Assembly: GCA_028710565.1 (NCBI GenBank)
Contig: JAQTTV010000015.1
Coordinates: 1 to 64,000 of the forward strand
Source of the DNA: Gallionella sp.
GTDB taxonomy: Bacteria > Pseudomonadota > Gammaproteobacteria > Burkholderiales > Gallionellaceae
Reading direction: 5' to 3'
Length of the DNA: 64,000 bases
A program made the translations under genes and the position numbers. Positions within the stretch are counted from its first letter, which is position 1. Each line of letters opens with the position of its first letter. A model generated the notes under the pieces. It did no database searches. It had not been told where the DNA came from and saw only the letters and a list, made by a program, of their open reading frames with translations. Below, piece after piece: positions 1 through 9,276 of this stretch.

Positions 1-9
1 TGCCTGAAT

Positions 10-519
10 TTATTTCAGAAGGAGAACTCCAAACTCAGCCTGAAACGGAAACAGAAAAAAGCCGCTTGGGATGATAACTTCCGTGCTAACGTTTTGTTTG
101 CTTGATTGTTTTAATGCGTTTGCCCCGATCTCACCCCCTGCACCGTTGTTCAGGGCTTGCCACTTGCTATAGGCACTCTCGAAGGATTCAGGATAGACCG
201 CACCTTTGGTCAGCGGGGCGATGATGCTACGCGATAATGCGGGTTCACTCATCGCGAGGTGGTTAGCGAGGTGTTTGATTTTCCACACAGGATCACCATG
301 TGCGCGACCAATTACTTCTATGTGATAAACACCCGACTGTTGGGCAGCAGTCAGATTGTGAATAATCAACCAACGTTTTTCCTGTTGGGTGCTTGCAATA
401 GACCAAATGCCCTGCGGATGCGTTTGCACACGCAATTCCGCGCCCAAACTGGCGAATGAACCGACCAGCATCAAACACGCCACCGCGCCCATTAGCCAAT
501 GCTGTCCACACTTTTTCAC
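10..519 (-). CDS. Small exported protein of unknown function
   Basis: 169 residues. The start MKKCGQHW is followed by a hydrophobic stretch (about residues 9-26) ending near SLGAE, which reads as a cleavable signal peptide, so the product is probably periplasmic. The middle (YHIEVIGRAHGDPVWKIKHL, then an ALSRSIIAPL...YPESF segment) resembles what I remember of the DUF5086 family; this is recollection and unverified. No catalytic motif is visible. It starts 20 nt after the rlmM stop on the same strand, so the two are probably co-transcribed. The stop codon is inside the window, so the gene is complete. Confidence 0.75.
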   Translation of the reverse strand: MKKCGQHWLMGAVACLMLVGSFASLGAELRVQTHPQGIWSIASTQQEKRWLIIHNLTAAQQSGVYHIEVIGRAHGDPVWKIKHLANHLAMSEPALSRSIIAPLTKGAVYPESFESAYSKWQALNNGAGGEIGANALKQSSKQNVSTEVIIPSGFFLFPFQAEFGVLLLK

Positions 520-539
520 GCGTTCGCCTCCATCGTGAC

Positions 540-1670
540 TTAACCCCGTTTCGTTCTGGTTAAATAGACAGTGATTTCTTCGCGGTCATGATAGAGCTGT
601 TTGGCGGTGAGGCGATAGCTTAACCCTGCGTCGTCTAGCTTTTTGCGGATGCTACCCAGCGCGCTATCCAAGGCGGCAACGCGTTGTTTCATCGGCAATT
701 TTAGGTTAAAAATCGCATGTTTCACGCGTTCAGCGGCAAACCAGTCACCAATTAAATTCGCGACTTTATCGGGTTTTTCCACCATATCGCACACCAGCCA
801 ATCCACGGCACGAGGCGGGACGTATTTAAAACCATCTTGTTTGAGATGTTCAACCAATGGGTGTTTTGCCAATACGCCCTTCATCGGACCGTTATCCACC
901 GCCGTCACACGGATGCCGCGCTTAACCAGTTGCCATGTCCAGCCGCCAGGCGCGGCACCTAAATCCACCGCCCGCATCCCCGTGCGCAACAAACGCGTTT
1001 GCTCGCTTTTGTCCAAAAAGACTTCAATCGCTTCGGCTAATTTCAGGGTGGAACGGCTGGGGGCTTCGGCGGGCATGGATTGGCGAATAATGCCCATCAA
1101 AGCATTGGCACTGTTGTAAGGATCGCTGCTGGCAATGAAAACCGTGGATTTGTCAGGGAAAAACAGGTGCAAGCGCGAGGGCTTTTGCTCTCCCACCGCG
1201 ACAGGCACGCTTGCCAGCGACAACTTGCCTTGCGCAAGCAACGCTTCTTCGATCAAAGGTTGGAAACGGCGGGTAAACGCGGTCATCATCTTGCCATCGT
1301 TGGTGTCGGGCACTTCCAGCCACAACACACCAAACTCGCCCTGCACGTCATTGAGCGCGGTCAAAATCGGCGTGAGTCGATCACGTTCAGGCAAGTTTTG
1401 CAACACCACATGTAATCGCAACAGCTGGCGGGTAAAAATCAACTCGCGATAGTGCAAATCCTGCCCATTTAAAGTGAGCTGCACATAACCACTGTCAGGC
1501 ACGATGGCAGGTTGCTCAATGACGGTGACAGGGCGCAGGCGACGGGCTTGTTGCAAGGCTTCTTGCGCGCAATCCTGTTCAAAACCAGGGCGGCAATACA
1601 ACAGCCATAGTGTTTCATTTTGGGTGGGTGTAGGACGATGTCCAGATTTTTGAGGTGTATTCGTTTTCAT
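540..1670 (-). CDS. rlmM: 23S rRNA 2'-O-ribose methyltransferase RlmM
   Basis: 376 residues, close to the roughly 366 of the E. coli protein. RlmM methylates the ribose of C2498 in 23S rRNA using S-adenosylmethionine. The C-terminal half shows the RrmJ/FtsJ fold: SAM motif I as AVDLGAAPGGWTW (about residues 236-248), the acidic motif DWLVCDMVEKP, and the lysine motif FNLKLPMKQR, giving the expected catalytic K/D/K set. The N-terminal half is the THUMP-like region typical of RlmM. It begins MKTNTPQKSG and lies upstream of the small exported protein on the same strand. Confidence 0.95.
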   Translation of the reverse strand: MKTNTPQKSGHRPTPTQNETLWLLYCRPGFEQDCAQEALQQARRLRPVTVIEQPAIVPDSGYVQLTLNGQDLHYRELIFTRQLLRLHVVLQNLPERDRLTPILTALNDVQGEFGVLWLEVPDTNDGKMMTAFTRRFQPLIEEALLAQGKLSLASVPVAVGEQKPSRLHLFFPDKSTVFIASSDPYNSANALMGIIRQSMPAEAPSRSTLKLAEAIEVFLDKSEQTRLLRTGMRAVDLGAAPGGWTWQLVKRGIRVTAVDNGPMKGVLAKHPLVEHLKQDGFKYVPPRAVDWLVCDMVEKPDKVANLIGDWFAAERVKHAIFNLKLPMKQRVAALDSALGSIRKKLDDAGLSYRLTAKQLYHDREEITVYLTRTKRG

Positions 1671-1846
1671 GCGCGCATTGTGGGGATGCGCGAGGGGTTT
1701 GGCAATGTTTTTTAACAGCTGAAAACGCTGATGTATTTTCGCTTACCCGCTCTTTCGGTTAAATTTCGGTTTTCAGTCTTCGCGCATGTTCGTTGAACGA
1801 TATAGCCATAGCCTGAGGTATCTGTGCCAACACGCACATTTTCCGT

Positions 1847-4522
1847 TCACTTCCCTGTTATTTGCCGTATTACCGCTTTTTCAATTTCCATGGTTACGAA
1901 CAACAATACCCCAAAGGCGACAATGTGTAGCCATGTTGAGACATCTAGAGCCTCCACATCGAAGAGCTTTTGCATCAAGGGGAGATAGGTGAAGGCAAGC
2001 TGAATGACCAGCAAGATGGCGGTGGTGATGAGTATGTAAACATTGCCTGTGAAATCCCCCCACGTGCGCACGGGCGCAAGTAGATAGCGGCAATTGAACA
2101 AATACGCTATCTCGCCGATGACTAAGGCATTGACTGCGACGGTACGCGCACTTTCGATGCTAACCCCTCGCGCACTTTCCCACATAAATAATGCCATCGG
2201 ACCTGCCGTGAGTAGCACGGAAACAAACAGGATGCGCCAGATCATAAAGCCCGACAAAATCGGTTCTTGGGCTGAGCGAGGTGGACGACGCATCACGCCC
2301 GCTTCGGATTTTTCAAATGACAAGGCGAGTGCCAAGGTAACCGCCGACACCATATTGACCCACAAAATTTGCACGGGCGTAATCGGTAGGGTCATGCCCA
2401 GCAATACCGCAACCAGCACCATGCCCGCTTCGCCGCCATTGGTGGGAATGATGAAGACGATGGCTTTTTTGATATTGTCATAAACCGTGCGCCCTTCTTC
2501 CACGGCGTGGACGATGGTGGCGAAATTATCATCTGCCAACACCATTTCAGCGGCTTCTTTGGCAACTTCTGTTCCTTTCAAGCCCATCGCCACGCCGATG
2601 TCGGCACGCTTCAAGGCGGGCGCATCGTTCACCCCATCGCCCGTCATGGCAACGATCTCGCCATTGGTTTGCAAGGCGGTCACCAAGCGCAGCTTGTGCT
2701 CTGGACTGGCGCGGGCAAACACGTCCACATCGCGCACCGCCTGACATAGCGCGGCTTCGTCCAGCGTATCCAATTCGCTGCCTGTCAGCACTTTTCCGTT
2801 GCCTATGCCAAGTGTGGCGGCAATGGCGCGGGCGGTTTCAGCATGATCTCCTGTAATCATTTTGACCCGTATGCCCGCCGCCTGACAGTCGCGCACTGCG
2901 ACGATGGCTTCTGCGCGGGGCGGATCAGAAATGCCGACCATGCCCAATAAAGTGAAACCCGTATCCATATCCGCAAAGCTCAATTCGCGCTGCTTGCCAT
3001 CCACTGCTTTCATCGCCAGTGCCAACACCCGTTGCCCCAATGCGGCCGTTTCACTGATTTGGCGATGCCAATACGCGGGATCAATTGGCTGGTCAGTTTT
3101 GCCATCGCGTTGCAAACCACACATTGGTAGCAGCTCCTCTGCCGCGCCTTTAACCATAACAAATCCCTGCCCCGCCGCATCATGGTGGAGCGTCGCCATA
3201 AAACGATGTTCGGCTTCAAAGGGGATGTTATCCGTGCGGGAGAGCGATTCGTGTTCAGATGCAGGGTCTAAGCCCGCTTTCATTGCCAAGGTCACGAGCG
3301 CGCCTTCGGTGGGGTCACCTGTCATGACCCATGCACCGTTTTTTTCGCGCAACACCGCGTCATTGCACAACAAGCCAGCGCGAACTAACTCGGCGATTCC
3401 TGGCAATTTATCCGCCGCAATCGCTTTGCCATCTAGGGTAAAACTGCCTTGTGGCGCATAGCCATTACCACTGACTTTCAGCACCTTTTGGCTCAACAGC
3501 ACACGCTGCGCCATCATCTCATTGCGGGTCAGCGTGCCCGTTTTGTCGGTACAAATGACCGTCACCGCCCCCAGTGCTTCGACCGCAGGCAAGCGGCGAA
3601 CAATCGCGCTACGATTTGCCATACGCTGCACACCCAGTGCCAGCGTAATGGTCAACACCGCAGGCAGTCCTTCTGGAATTGCCGCCACCGCCATGCTCAC
3701 AGCGGCCAGAAAAACCTCGGCGATAGGAGAATGGTAAACCTGCCAACCCACCAAAAACATCACGATGGTCAGTACCAAAACCGCAATACTCAGCCAACGC
3801 CCGAACACTTCCATCTGGCGTAACAAGGGCGTGTTAAGGGTCGGCACCGTTTCTAACATTGTGCTAATGCGCCCAATTTCAGTCTGGTCGGCGGTGGCAA
3901 TCACCACACCCGTCCCTTGTCCATACACCACCAAGGTGCTGGAATACGCCATGCAATAGCGGTCACCAATCACTGCATTCGCAGCGACGGCGGCACTATT
4001 TTTTTCCACCGCTGTGGATTCACCCGTCAGTGCAGCCTCTTCAATGCGCAAATTTTTGACTGAAATCAGTCGTAAATCCGCAGGTACTTTATCGCCAGAT
4101 TGCAACAACACGATGTCGCCCACCACCAGCGATTCCGCCCGAACCGTCTCGCGCTTGCCGTCGCGCAACACCGTGGCTTCCAAAGACAACATCTGCCGAA
4201 TCGCATCCATCGCCTTTTCGGCCTTGCCTTCCTGAATAAACCCAATGATGGCGTTGATGACCACCACGCCGACAATCACGCTGGTATCCACCCAATGCGC
4301 CAGCAACGCGGTAATCGCGGCCGAAGCGAGCAACACATAAATCAACACATTGTGAAATTGCAGCAGGAAGCGAAACAGTGGACCACGACGATGCGGTGGC
4401 GTTAAGCGATTTTCGCCGAACTGTGCCAAGCGTTTTGCCGCCTCGGCATGGGTTAAACCTTGAGCAACGGAATCCGCTGCCGCTAAAGCCGCTTGCTCAG
4501 AAATATGGTGCCAATCACTCAT
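1847..4522 (-). CDS. P-type (P2A-like) cation-transporting ATPase
   Basis: 891 residues. All P-type ATPase signatures are present: actuator TGES ([13 protein letters not shown]), phosphorylation loop [12 protein letters not shown] with the acceptor Asp near residue 326, and hinge [18 protein letters not shown]. The M4 segment [10 protein letters not shown] keeps the PEGLP signature of Ca2+-type pumps, and M5 keeps N and E (TNGGE). In M6, however, the SERCA-type NLVTDG is replaced by NMVSAV, so the Ca2+-ligand Asp is Ala. The transported ion is therefore uncertain (Na+, K+, Mg2+ or H+ are possible). An N-terminal cation-ATPase domain (about residues 5-75) precedes M1. No accessory gene is adjacent. 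Confidence 0.9.
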   Translation of the reverse strand: MSDWHHISEQAALAAADSVAQGLTHAEAAKRLAQFGENRLTPPHRRGPLFRFLLQFHNVLIYVLLASAAITALLAHWVDTSVIVGVVVINAIIGFIQEGKAEKAMDAIRQMLSLEATVLRDGKRETVRAESLVVGDIVLLQSGDKVPADLRLISVKNLRIEEAALTGESTAVEKNSAAVAANAVIGDRYCMAYSSTLVVYGQGTGVVIATADQTEIGRISTMLETVPTLNTPLLRQMEVFGRWLSIAVLVLTIVMFLVGWQVYHSPIAEVFLAAVSMAVAAIPEGLPAVLTITLALGVQRMANRSAIVRRLPAVEALGAVTVICTDKTGTLTRNEMMAQRVLLSQKVLKVSGNGYAPQGSFTLDGKAIAADKLPGIAELVRAGLLCNDAVLREKNGAWVMTGDPTEGALVTLAMKAGLDPASEHESLSRTDNIPFEAEHRFMATLHHDAAGQGFVMVKGAAEELLPMCGLQRDGKTDQPIDPAYWHRQISETAALGQRVLALAMKAVDGKQRELSFADMDTGFTLLGMVGISDPPRAEAIVAVRDCQAAGIRVKMITGDHAETARAIAATLGIGNGKVLTGSELDTLDEAALCQAVRDVDVFARASPEHKLRLVTALQTNGEIVAMTGDGVNDAPALKRADIGVAMGLKGTEVAKEAAEMVLADDNFATIVHAVEEGRTVYDNIKKAIVFIIPTNGGEAGMVLVAVLLGMTLPITPVQILWVNMVSAVTLALALSFEKSEAGVMRRPPRSAQEPILSGFMIWRILFVSVLLTAGPMALFMWESARGVSIESARTVAVNALVIGEIAYLFNCRYLLAPVRTWGDFTGNVYILITTAILLVIQLAFTYLPLMQKLFDVEALDVSTWLHIVAFGVLLFVTMEIEKAVIRQITGK

Positions 4523-4698
4523 AGAATTTAATCTTTAATAGGAGCGGCTATTGTATACCTTAACTGTGACGTGCCAGCACGTGCGACTCCTCCGCTGCAC
4601 GCCCGCGACGGCAATGCGTGAATGAACAAAATCAGTTAGCCGAAATCGTTGTCCACTCACCGCATGGAAACCCAGCATCTGCATTTCACATTAAACCC

Positions 4699-5427
4699 TC
4701 ATGCTTTCCAAACCTCAGCCGCCAGTGGCAGCTCGTTCAGCTCGGCACGCGCTTCGCGCCAACTGGGATAATGTGTTTCAAGCAGGGCGATAAAGCGGTC
4801 ATTGTGATGTCGCTCTAGCAGATGCGCCATTTCATGCACGATGATGTATTCAAGGCACTGCGTAGATTTCTTGGCAAGTTCAAGATTGAGCCAGATGCGC
4901 CCCGCCGCGATGTTGCACGTTCCCCATTTGGTTTTCATTTTCTTGACCTGCCAATCCGCGACCTTTACGCCAATAACAGCTTCCCAGTGCGCGATCAGCG
5001 GCGGAAGCAGTGCCTTGAGTTGCTGGCGATACCATGTCAGCAACACCTTCTCGCGCTGCGCTTGGTCGCTATTTTCCCGCACATACAAGTCAAGGCTAGA
5101 TTTGTTGCGCACGCTTACCCGTGGCGCACCTGTTTGGTAGATGACGTTCAGGCGGTAGCGACTGCCTTGGAAATAATGGCTCTCCCCTGAAACATATTCG
5201 CGTTCGCTTTGGCGAGCTTGAGTGGTGAATTTGCTGCGCTGTTGTTTAATCCATGCCCACCGCGAAATCACCGCCAGCCGCACCGCCTCATCGCTCACGC
5301 GCAATGGTGCTGCCACGCGGATTCTGCCCGCAGGCGGATACACGGCAAGGTGCAGATTCTTGATGTCTTTGCGCACCACATCCACCGTCAAGCCGCTGAC
5401 GGTAATTTGATGCGTTTCAATAATCAT
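4699..5427 (-). CDS. YgjP/DUF45-type zinc metallopeptidase
   Basis: 242 residues of the M48-like YgjP (DUF45) family. The zinc motif is HEMAH in YIIVHEMAHLLERHH (about residues 187-201), preceded by the family signature KMKTKWGTCN. Its start overlaps the hsdR stop by 11 nt on the same strand, so it is translated with the restriction subunit. Genes of this family are often found beside hsdR in type I restriction loci; the role is not known to me. A contribution to turnover of HsdR or of partner proteins is only an inference. Confidence 0.88.
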   Translation of the reverse strand: MIIETHQITVSGLTVDVVRKDIKNLHLAVYPPAGRIRVAAPLRVSDEAVRLAVISRWAWIKQQRSKFTTQARQSEREYVSGESHYFQGSRYRLNVIYQTGAPRVSVRNKSSLDLYVRENSDQAQREKVLLTWYRQQLKALLPPLIAHWEAVIGVKVADWQVKKMKTKWGTCNIAAGRIWLNLELAKKSTQCLEYIIVHEMAHLLERHHNDRFIALLETHYPSWREARAELNELPLAAEVWKA

Positions 5428-8400
5428 GCTGCTGTTTCACCAAGTCATAAATCTTTTCCGACAACGCTTCATCATTCAACACCCGCTTTACCGCATAGCG
5501 CACTTCTTTTTCCTTGATTTTATTGCCACGCCAATCATCACGCTTATGCGAACACACCGCCTTATCCACCGCCAAAGCAAGGCTTTCGTCTTGTTCTAGG
5601 TTGTCGTACAAAGCGCGCTTGGCATGGGAATTCAATGTCGTTGGATACGCCGCCCCGCCTGCAGGATGATGGATATTTTTCGTGAATTCGATGACTTTTT
5701 GCAGATACTGCTGATAATCCAGAGCTTCTTCTCGTCGCTGTTTAATCAGTGCGTCCAGCAACTCCGACATTTTTTCGTAATACTTAGGGTTAATGGGTTG
5801 CTCGTCGATGATGACACGACGCAAATTATTTTCGATGGTTTCGGCGACTGCCTCCTTGTTCTCGCGTATCCCCTTGGGCAGATTATCCAACGCCCCCGCA
5901 CCGCGCTCCACGATCATTTGCACCAAACTCATATCGTCAAAGGCGGAAATTTTCTCGCTATCTTCAGCGCGAACGTAGGTGTCAATCAAATGACGCATCG
6001 CAGGCTCATACGCCTTCAGGTCGATGTAATCACCACTGCGAATTTTGATTTCTAGACGCACCTTTTCGTAAAGATCAACTTCAGATTTGATGCGCTCAGT
6101 CTCAGCGGCACTGTATCCCGCTTGCGTCATTTCATTGGCGATGTCGGCATACGCCCGAATCAAGGCAGCGGTGAATTTGTACAAACTCAACCTCCTAGGT
6201 TCGCTTTCCTTGAGTTGCGCTTGATTATCAAGGTCACACCCACAAAAATACCGTTGGTAATCCACGCTATCCTTGGGTGGGGCAACCGATTCACACAACG
6301 CCTTAATCGTTTCCCGCGCCGCTTCCAGCCGTTGCTTCGCCATTTCCAGCCGATTTTTCAACAAGCCCGCCACGTCTTTGGCTTCATACGCATCTAACGC
6401 ACCCGATGTGTAATCTTGGATTGCCGTGCCTAAACTCTTGAACAAATCCTTGTAATCAACAATATAGCCGTACTCTTTATCCTCTCCATCCAAGCGATTC
6501 ACCCGACAAATCGCCTGAAACAAGCCGTGGTCGCGCATTTGTTTGTCGATGTAGAGATACGTCGCCGACGGCGCATCAAAGCCCGTCAACAGCTTATCTA
6601 CCACAATCAGCAACTTCATCTGCGCGGGTTGTTCGATAAATTGCTTTTTCACCGCTTTCTCGAAGTCTTCCACCGACTTGCCGCCCAGCATCCGTTGGTA
6701 AATGGCGTATTTGTGCAGTTTTTCGGTCAAGCCTTCTCCCGATGCTTCGCCCTTGGTATCGGCGATGGACGGCACATAAGACGTGACAATGGCGCATTTG
6801 CCTTTTAGTTCGGTGGACTCAAACAACTCATAACATTTGCAGGCTTCATACACGCTGCCCGTCACCAACATGGCATTGCCGCGTCCGCTCAGCAAGCGAT
6901 CTTTGGTCGCCATATCCATCAGAATATCGTCAACGATTTTGCCCAAACGCGATTTAGAACTGAGCAACTTCTGCATCGTGCCCCACTTTTGCTTGAGCTG
7001 CGCGCGTGCAATATCAGTGAGTGCGACGGTTTTAGAGGCAAACCATTGGTCAATTCTGTCTGTCGAGCCTAAGTGTTGGTCAATATCTCGCGCCTCATAG
7101 CGCAAATCCAGCACCACTTTATCCAACACCGCTTCATCGAATTTGTAGGTATGGATAAAGCCCCCAAACACCTCAATACTGGTTTGCTTGTCGTCTTTCA
7201 GCAACGGTGTGCCCGTAAAACCAATCAACAACGCATTCGGCAAAATCGCCTTCATCGCTTTATGCAACTCGCCACTTTGGGTGCGGTGGCATTCATCCAC
7301 AAACACATACACATCGCCCTTCGCCTTAAAATTGGCGGGCAGATTGCGCTTCATCTCGGCAATAAAGTCGTCGATGTTGCCGTCCTGCTCTTCGTTGTCC
7401 TTGCCCGCAAACTTATGTATCAAGGTACACAACAACCACGGATTCGGCGCATTCAGTTTGGCGATTAAATCCGCGCCACTGCTGGCACGCTGGATATGTT
7501 CATCCACGCCTTTGAATACCGTTTCGATTTGTTGGTCGAGTTCAGTGCGGTCGGTGATGATGACCACCCGCGCATCGGTAACATTTTCGCGTATCCACTT
7601 CGCCAGCCACACCATGGTCAAACTTTTACCGCTGCCTTGCGAGTGCCAAATAATCCCGCCTTCACGCCGCCGAATATGCGCCTGCGCCGCCTTAATGCCA
7701 AAGTATTGGTTATGGCGGCACAGCTTTTTGCGTCCCGCATCAAACACCACAAAGTCATGGATATGTTCCAAAAAACGGGTTTTGTCGCAAAGCTGCATCA
7801 AATGGCGGTCAAGCACCCCCTCGCCCGCTGGGAGAGGGATGGGGCGAGGGGCTTCCTCTTTCCACGTCAGGTAATGCTTTTCGGTGGTTTCTATCGTGCC
7901 GTAGCGTAAGCCCTCGCTATCGCTGCCCGCCAACAGCATCTGCATGGTGGTAAAAAAGTGCTGGATAAACAGGGGGTTCTGATTGTCCAGATTCTGGCGT
8001 ATCCCCGCCGCCACCGACACTGTGGAACGCTTCAGCTCCAACACACCCAACGCGATACCATTCACAAAAATCACCACATCGGGACGTTTGGTATTGGCTT
8101 TCGCATCCGCGCCTTTAACCGTCACCTCCTCGGCAATCGCAAAGTCATTGTGGTGCGGCTGTTTCCAGTCAATCAACCACACCGTTTGCGTGTTCTCGCC
8201 AATGTCCGCCTTGACCTTCACCCCATAGCGCAACAAGCCATACACCGCCTTGTTGCTGTCATACAAGCTTTTGGTCTGGTCATCCGCTGCTTGGTGTAAT
8301 TGGTGCAAAGCGCGGGTAATCAACGCGTCGGCATAACCTTGCCGTACCAAAAACGCCCGCAGCAACGCATCGTCGATATTGCGCGTCCCCACACGGTCGC

Positions 8401-8494
8401 GCCCATTCCCCAGATAACGATAGCCCAGTTTAGTTTGGAACAGTTGCACCACCCGATCTTGCGTAGCGCGTTCAATTTGACCGACGTTGCTCAT
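5417..8494 (-). CDS. hsdR: Type I restriction enzyme, restriction/translocase subunit HsdR
   Basis: Cuts DNA after ATP-driven translocation in complex with HsdM and HsdS. The N-terminal PD-(D/E)xK nuclease shows RPDVVIFVNG followed by LELKR. The SF2 motor shows Walker A (HSQGSGKSLTM), a DEAD-like box VDECHRTQSG and motif III GFTGTP. I chose ATG 8494 (MSNVGQIERATQDRVV) because GAGGTG sits 5 nt upstream; an in-frame ATG at 8530 extends 12 residues. About 1025 residues. A palindromic repeat is inserted in frame between the nuclease and motor domains, encoding PRPIPLPAGEG near 7815-7855; it looks like a linker insertion and the frame stays open. Confidence 0.94.
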   Translation of the reverse strand: MSNVGQIERATQDRVVQLFQTKLGYRYLGNGRDRVGTRNIDDALLRAFLVRQGYADALITRALHQLHQAADDQTKSLYDSNKAVYGLLRYGVKVKADIGENTQTVWLIDWKQPHHNDFAIAEEVTVKGADAKANTKRPDVVIFVNGIALGVLELKRSTVSVAAGIRQNLDNQNPLFIQHFFTTMQMLLAGSDSEGLRYGTIETTEKHYLTWKEEAPRPIPLPAGEGVLDRHLMQLCDKTRFLEHIHDFVVFDAGRKKLCRHNQYFGIKAAQAHIRRREGGIIWHSQGSGKSLTMVWLAKWIRENVTDARVVIITDRTELDQQIETVFKGVDEHIQRASSGADLIAKLNAPNPWLLCTLIHKFAGKDNEEQDGNIDDFIAEMKRNLPANFKAKGDVYVFVDECHRTQSGELHKAMKAILPNALLIGFTGTPLLKDDKQTSIEVFGGFIHTYKFDEAVLDKVVLDLRYEARDIDQHLGSTDRIDQWFASKTVALTDIARAQLKQKWGTMQKLLSSKSRLGKIVDDILMDMATKDRLLSGRGNAMLVTGSVYEACKCYELFESTELKGKCAIVTSYVPSIADTKGEASGEGLTEKLHKYAIYQRMLGGKSVEDFEKAVKKQFIEQPAQMKLLIVVDKLLTGFDAPSATYLYIDKQMRDHGLFQAICRVNRLDGEDKEYGYIVDYKDLFKSLGTAIQDYTSGALDAYEAKDVAGLLKNRLEMAKQRLEAARETIKALCESVAPPKDSVDYQRYFCGCDLDNQAQLKESEPRRLSLYKFTAALIRAYADIANEMTQAGYSAAETERIKSEVDLYEKVRLEIKIRSGDYIDLKAYEPAMRHLIDTYVRAEDSEKISAFDDMSLVQMIVERGAGALDNLPKGIRENKEAVAETIENNLRRVIIDEQPINPKYYEKMSELLDALIKQRREEALDYQQYLQKVIEFTKNIHHPAGGAAYPTTLNSHAKRALYDNLEQDESLALAVDKAVCSHKRDDWRGNKIKEKEVRYAVKRVLNDEALSEKIYDLVKQQHDY
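7810..7857. repeat. Palindromic repeat embedded in hsdR
   Basis: On the + strand the core CTCGCCCGCTGGGAGAGGG is followed by ATGGGGCGAGGGGCTTC. It matches the intergenic repeats at 29335-29370, 45346-45430 and 52060-52100. In hsdR it is translated as a proline/glycine-rich insert after KEEA without breaking the frame. Confidence 0.8.
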
Positions 8495-8519
8495 TTCATC
8501 ACCTCTTTGCACGCTATGG

Positions 8520-9110
8520 CTAACTGACATCCTCGCTGGGTAGCCACAATTTATCTGCTGCCCATTGAGCAGGGTTATTCAAAATATATGCACGAAAACT
8601 ATTCAATTCAGATTCATTACGGACGACATGTTCCCAATAATTTCGTTGCCATAATTTACCGTCAAACCGCCGCCATTCCCATTGTTTCACACCCTGAATA
8701 TAGGCATTCGTTGTCATCGTTTTAAACCATTGCACCACCACATGTAGGGGCGAACCTGTGTGTTCGCCCGAACCTGTGTGTTCGCCCTGACCTATGTGTT
8801 CGCCCTGATATTCTGGTGGATCGACCAAAGGGCGGACACATAGGTCCGCCCCTACGGTGTTGACCACGATGAAATGAATGTGATTGGGCATACATATAAA
8901 TTCATCGCATTGAATATCCGAAAATTTATTTTCCAATTCCGCATACCAATGCAACACCATTTTCCCCGCGTCGTTTAAGACCATTTCATCTTTCACAATT
9001 TCGCCAAAAAAACACGTTTTATTTTGGGTGCAAATCGTAATGAAATACGCCCCCGCCTGTGAATAGTCGTAATCACGCAACCGAATTGATCGCCGCTGTC
9101 CATGTGTCAT
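8520..9110 (-). CDS. REP-associated tyrosine transposase (RAYT, IS200-like)
   Basis: Y1/HUH-type single-strand transposase of the RAYT group. Visible motifs are the N-terminal block FITICTQNKTCFFG, the HUH motif in CMPNHIHFIV, and the catalytic-Tyr helix KLWQRNYWEHVVRNE. Start chosen at ATG 9110 because GAGGGG lies 7 nt upstream. An in-frame ATG at 9182 would add 24 residues, but those copy the HsdS C-terminus and look like a vestige. Between HUH and Tyr motifs there is an insert of about 35 residues (GADLCVRP, then repeated GEHTG units) encoded by an inverted pair of GTAG-type REP repeats. It lies between hsdS and hsdR; the hsdR start is 25 nt downstream. Confidence 0.85.
   Translation of the reverse strand: MTHGQRRSIRLRDYDYSQAGAYFITICTQNKTCFFGEIVKDEMVLNDAGKMVLHWYAELENKFSDIQCDEFICMPNHIHFIVVNTVGADLCVRPLVDPPEYQGEHIGQGEHTGSGEHTGSPLHVVVQWFKTMTTNAYIQGVKQWEWRRFDGKLWQRNYWEHVVRNESELNSFRAYILNNPAQWAADKLWLPSEDVS
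8744..8855. repeat. Inverted pair of GTAG-type REP repeats inside the RAYT gene
   Basis: The left arm begins GTAGGGGCGAACCTGTGTG and continues with two further TGTGTTCGCCC-like units; the right arm ends GGTCCGCCCCTAC. The foot GTAG is typical of REPs mobilised by RAYT enzymes. The whole pair is read in frame as part of the transposase. Confidence 0.8.
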
Positions 9111-9146
9111 AACCGATCCCCTCGTATTCGTTTTAGGAAAATCCAC

Positions 9147-9185
9147 CAACCGTATCCGACCCGTTAATAATGCCTGCATCATGCG
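9147..9185 (-). pseudogene. Vestigial HsdS C-terminal fragment
   Basis: The leftward frame reads MMQALLTGRIRLV here, almost identical to the true HsdS terminus MMQELLTGRIRLV about 130 bp to the right (9280-9318). The DNA is an imperfect direct repeat of roughly 40 bp. This is a second, isolated copy of the hsdS 3' end, left between hsdS and the RAYT gene. It probably arose by duplication or by deletion of a second hsdS. Confidence 0.7.
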
Positions 9186-9187
9186 CG

Positions 9188-9276
9188 TCCCGTAGGGGCG
9201 AACCTATGTGTTCGCCCTAAACCGTGAAATCCATCACAACATTCGGGCGGACACGCAGGTCCGCCCCTACGGGGTT
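9188..9276. repeat. Inverted pair of GTAG-type REP repeats between hsdS and RAYT
   Basis: Arms read CCCGTAGGGGCGAACC... and ...GGTCCGCCCCTACGGG, separated by about 30 bp, the same family as the pair inside the RAYT gene. The right arm supplies the hsdS stop codon (TAG within GTAGGGGC). Confidence 0.85.
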
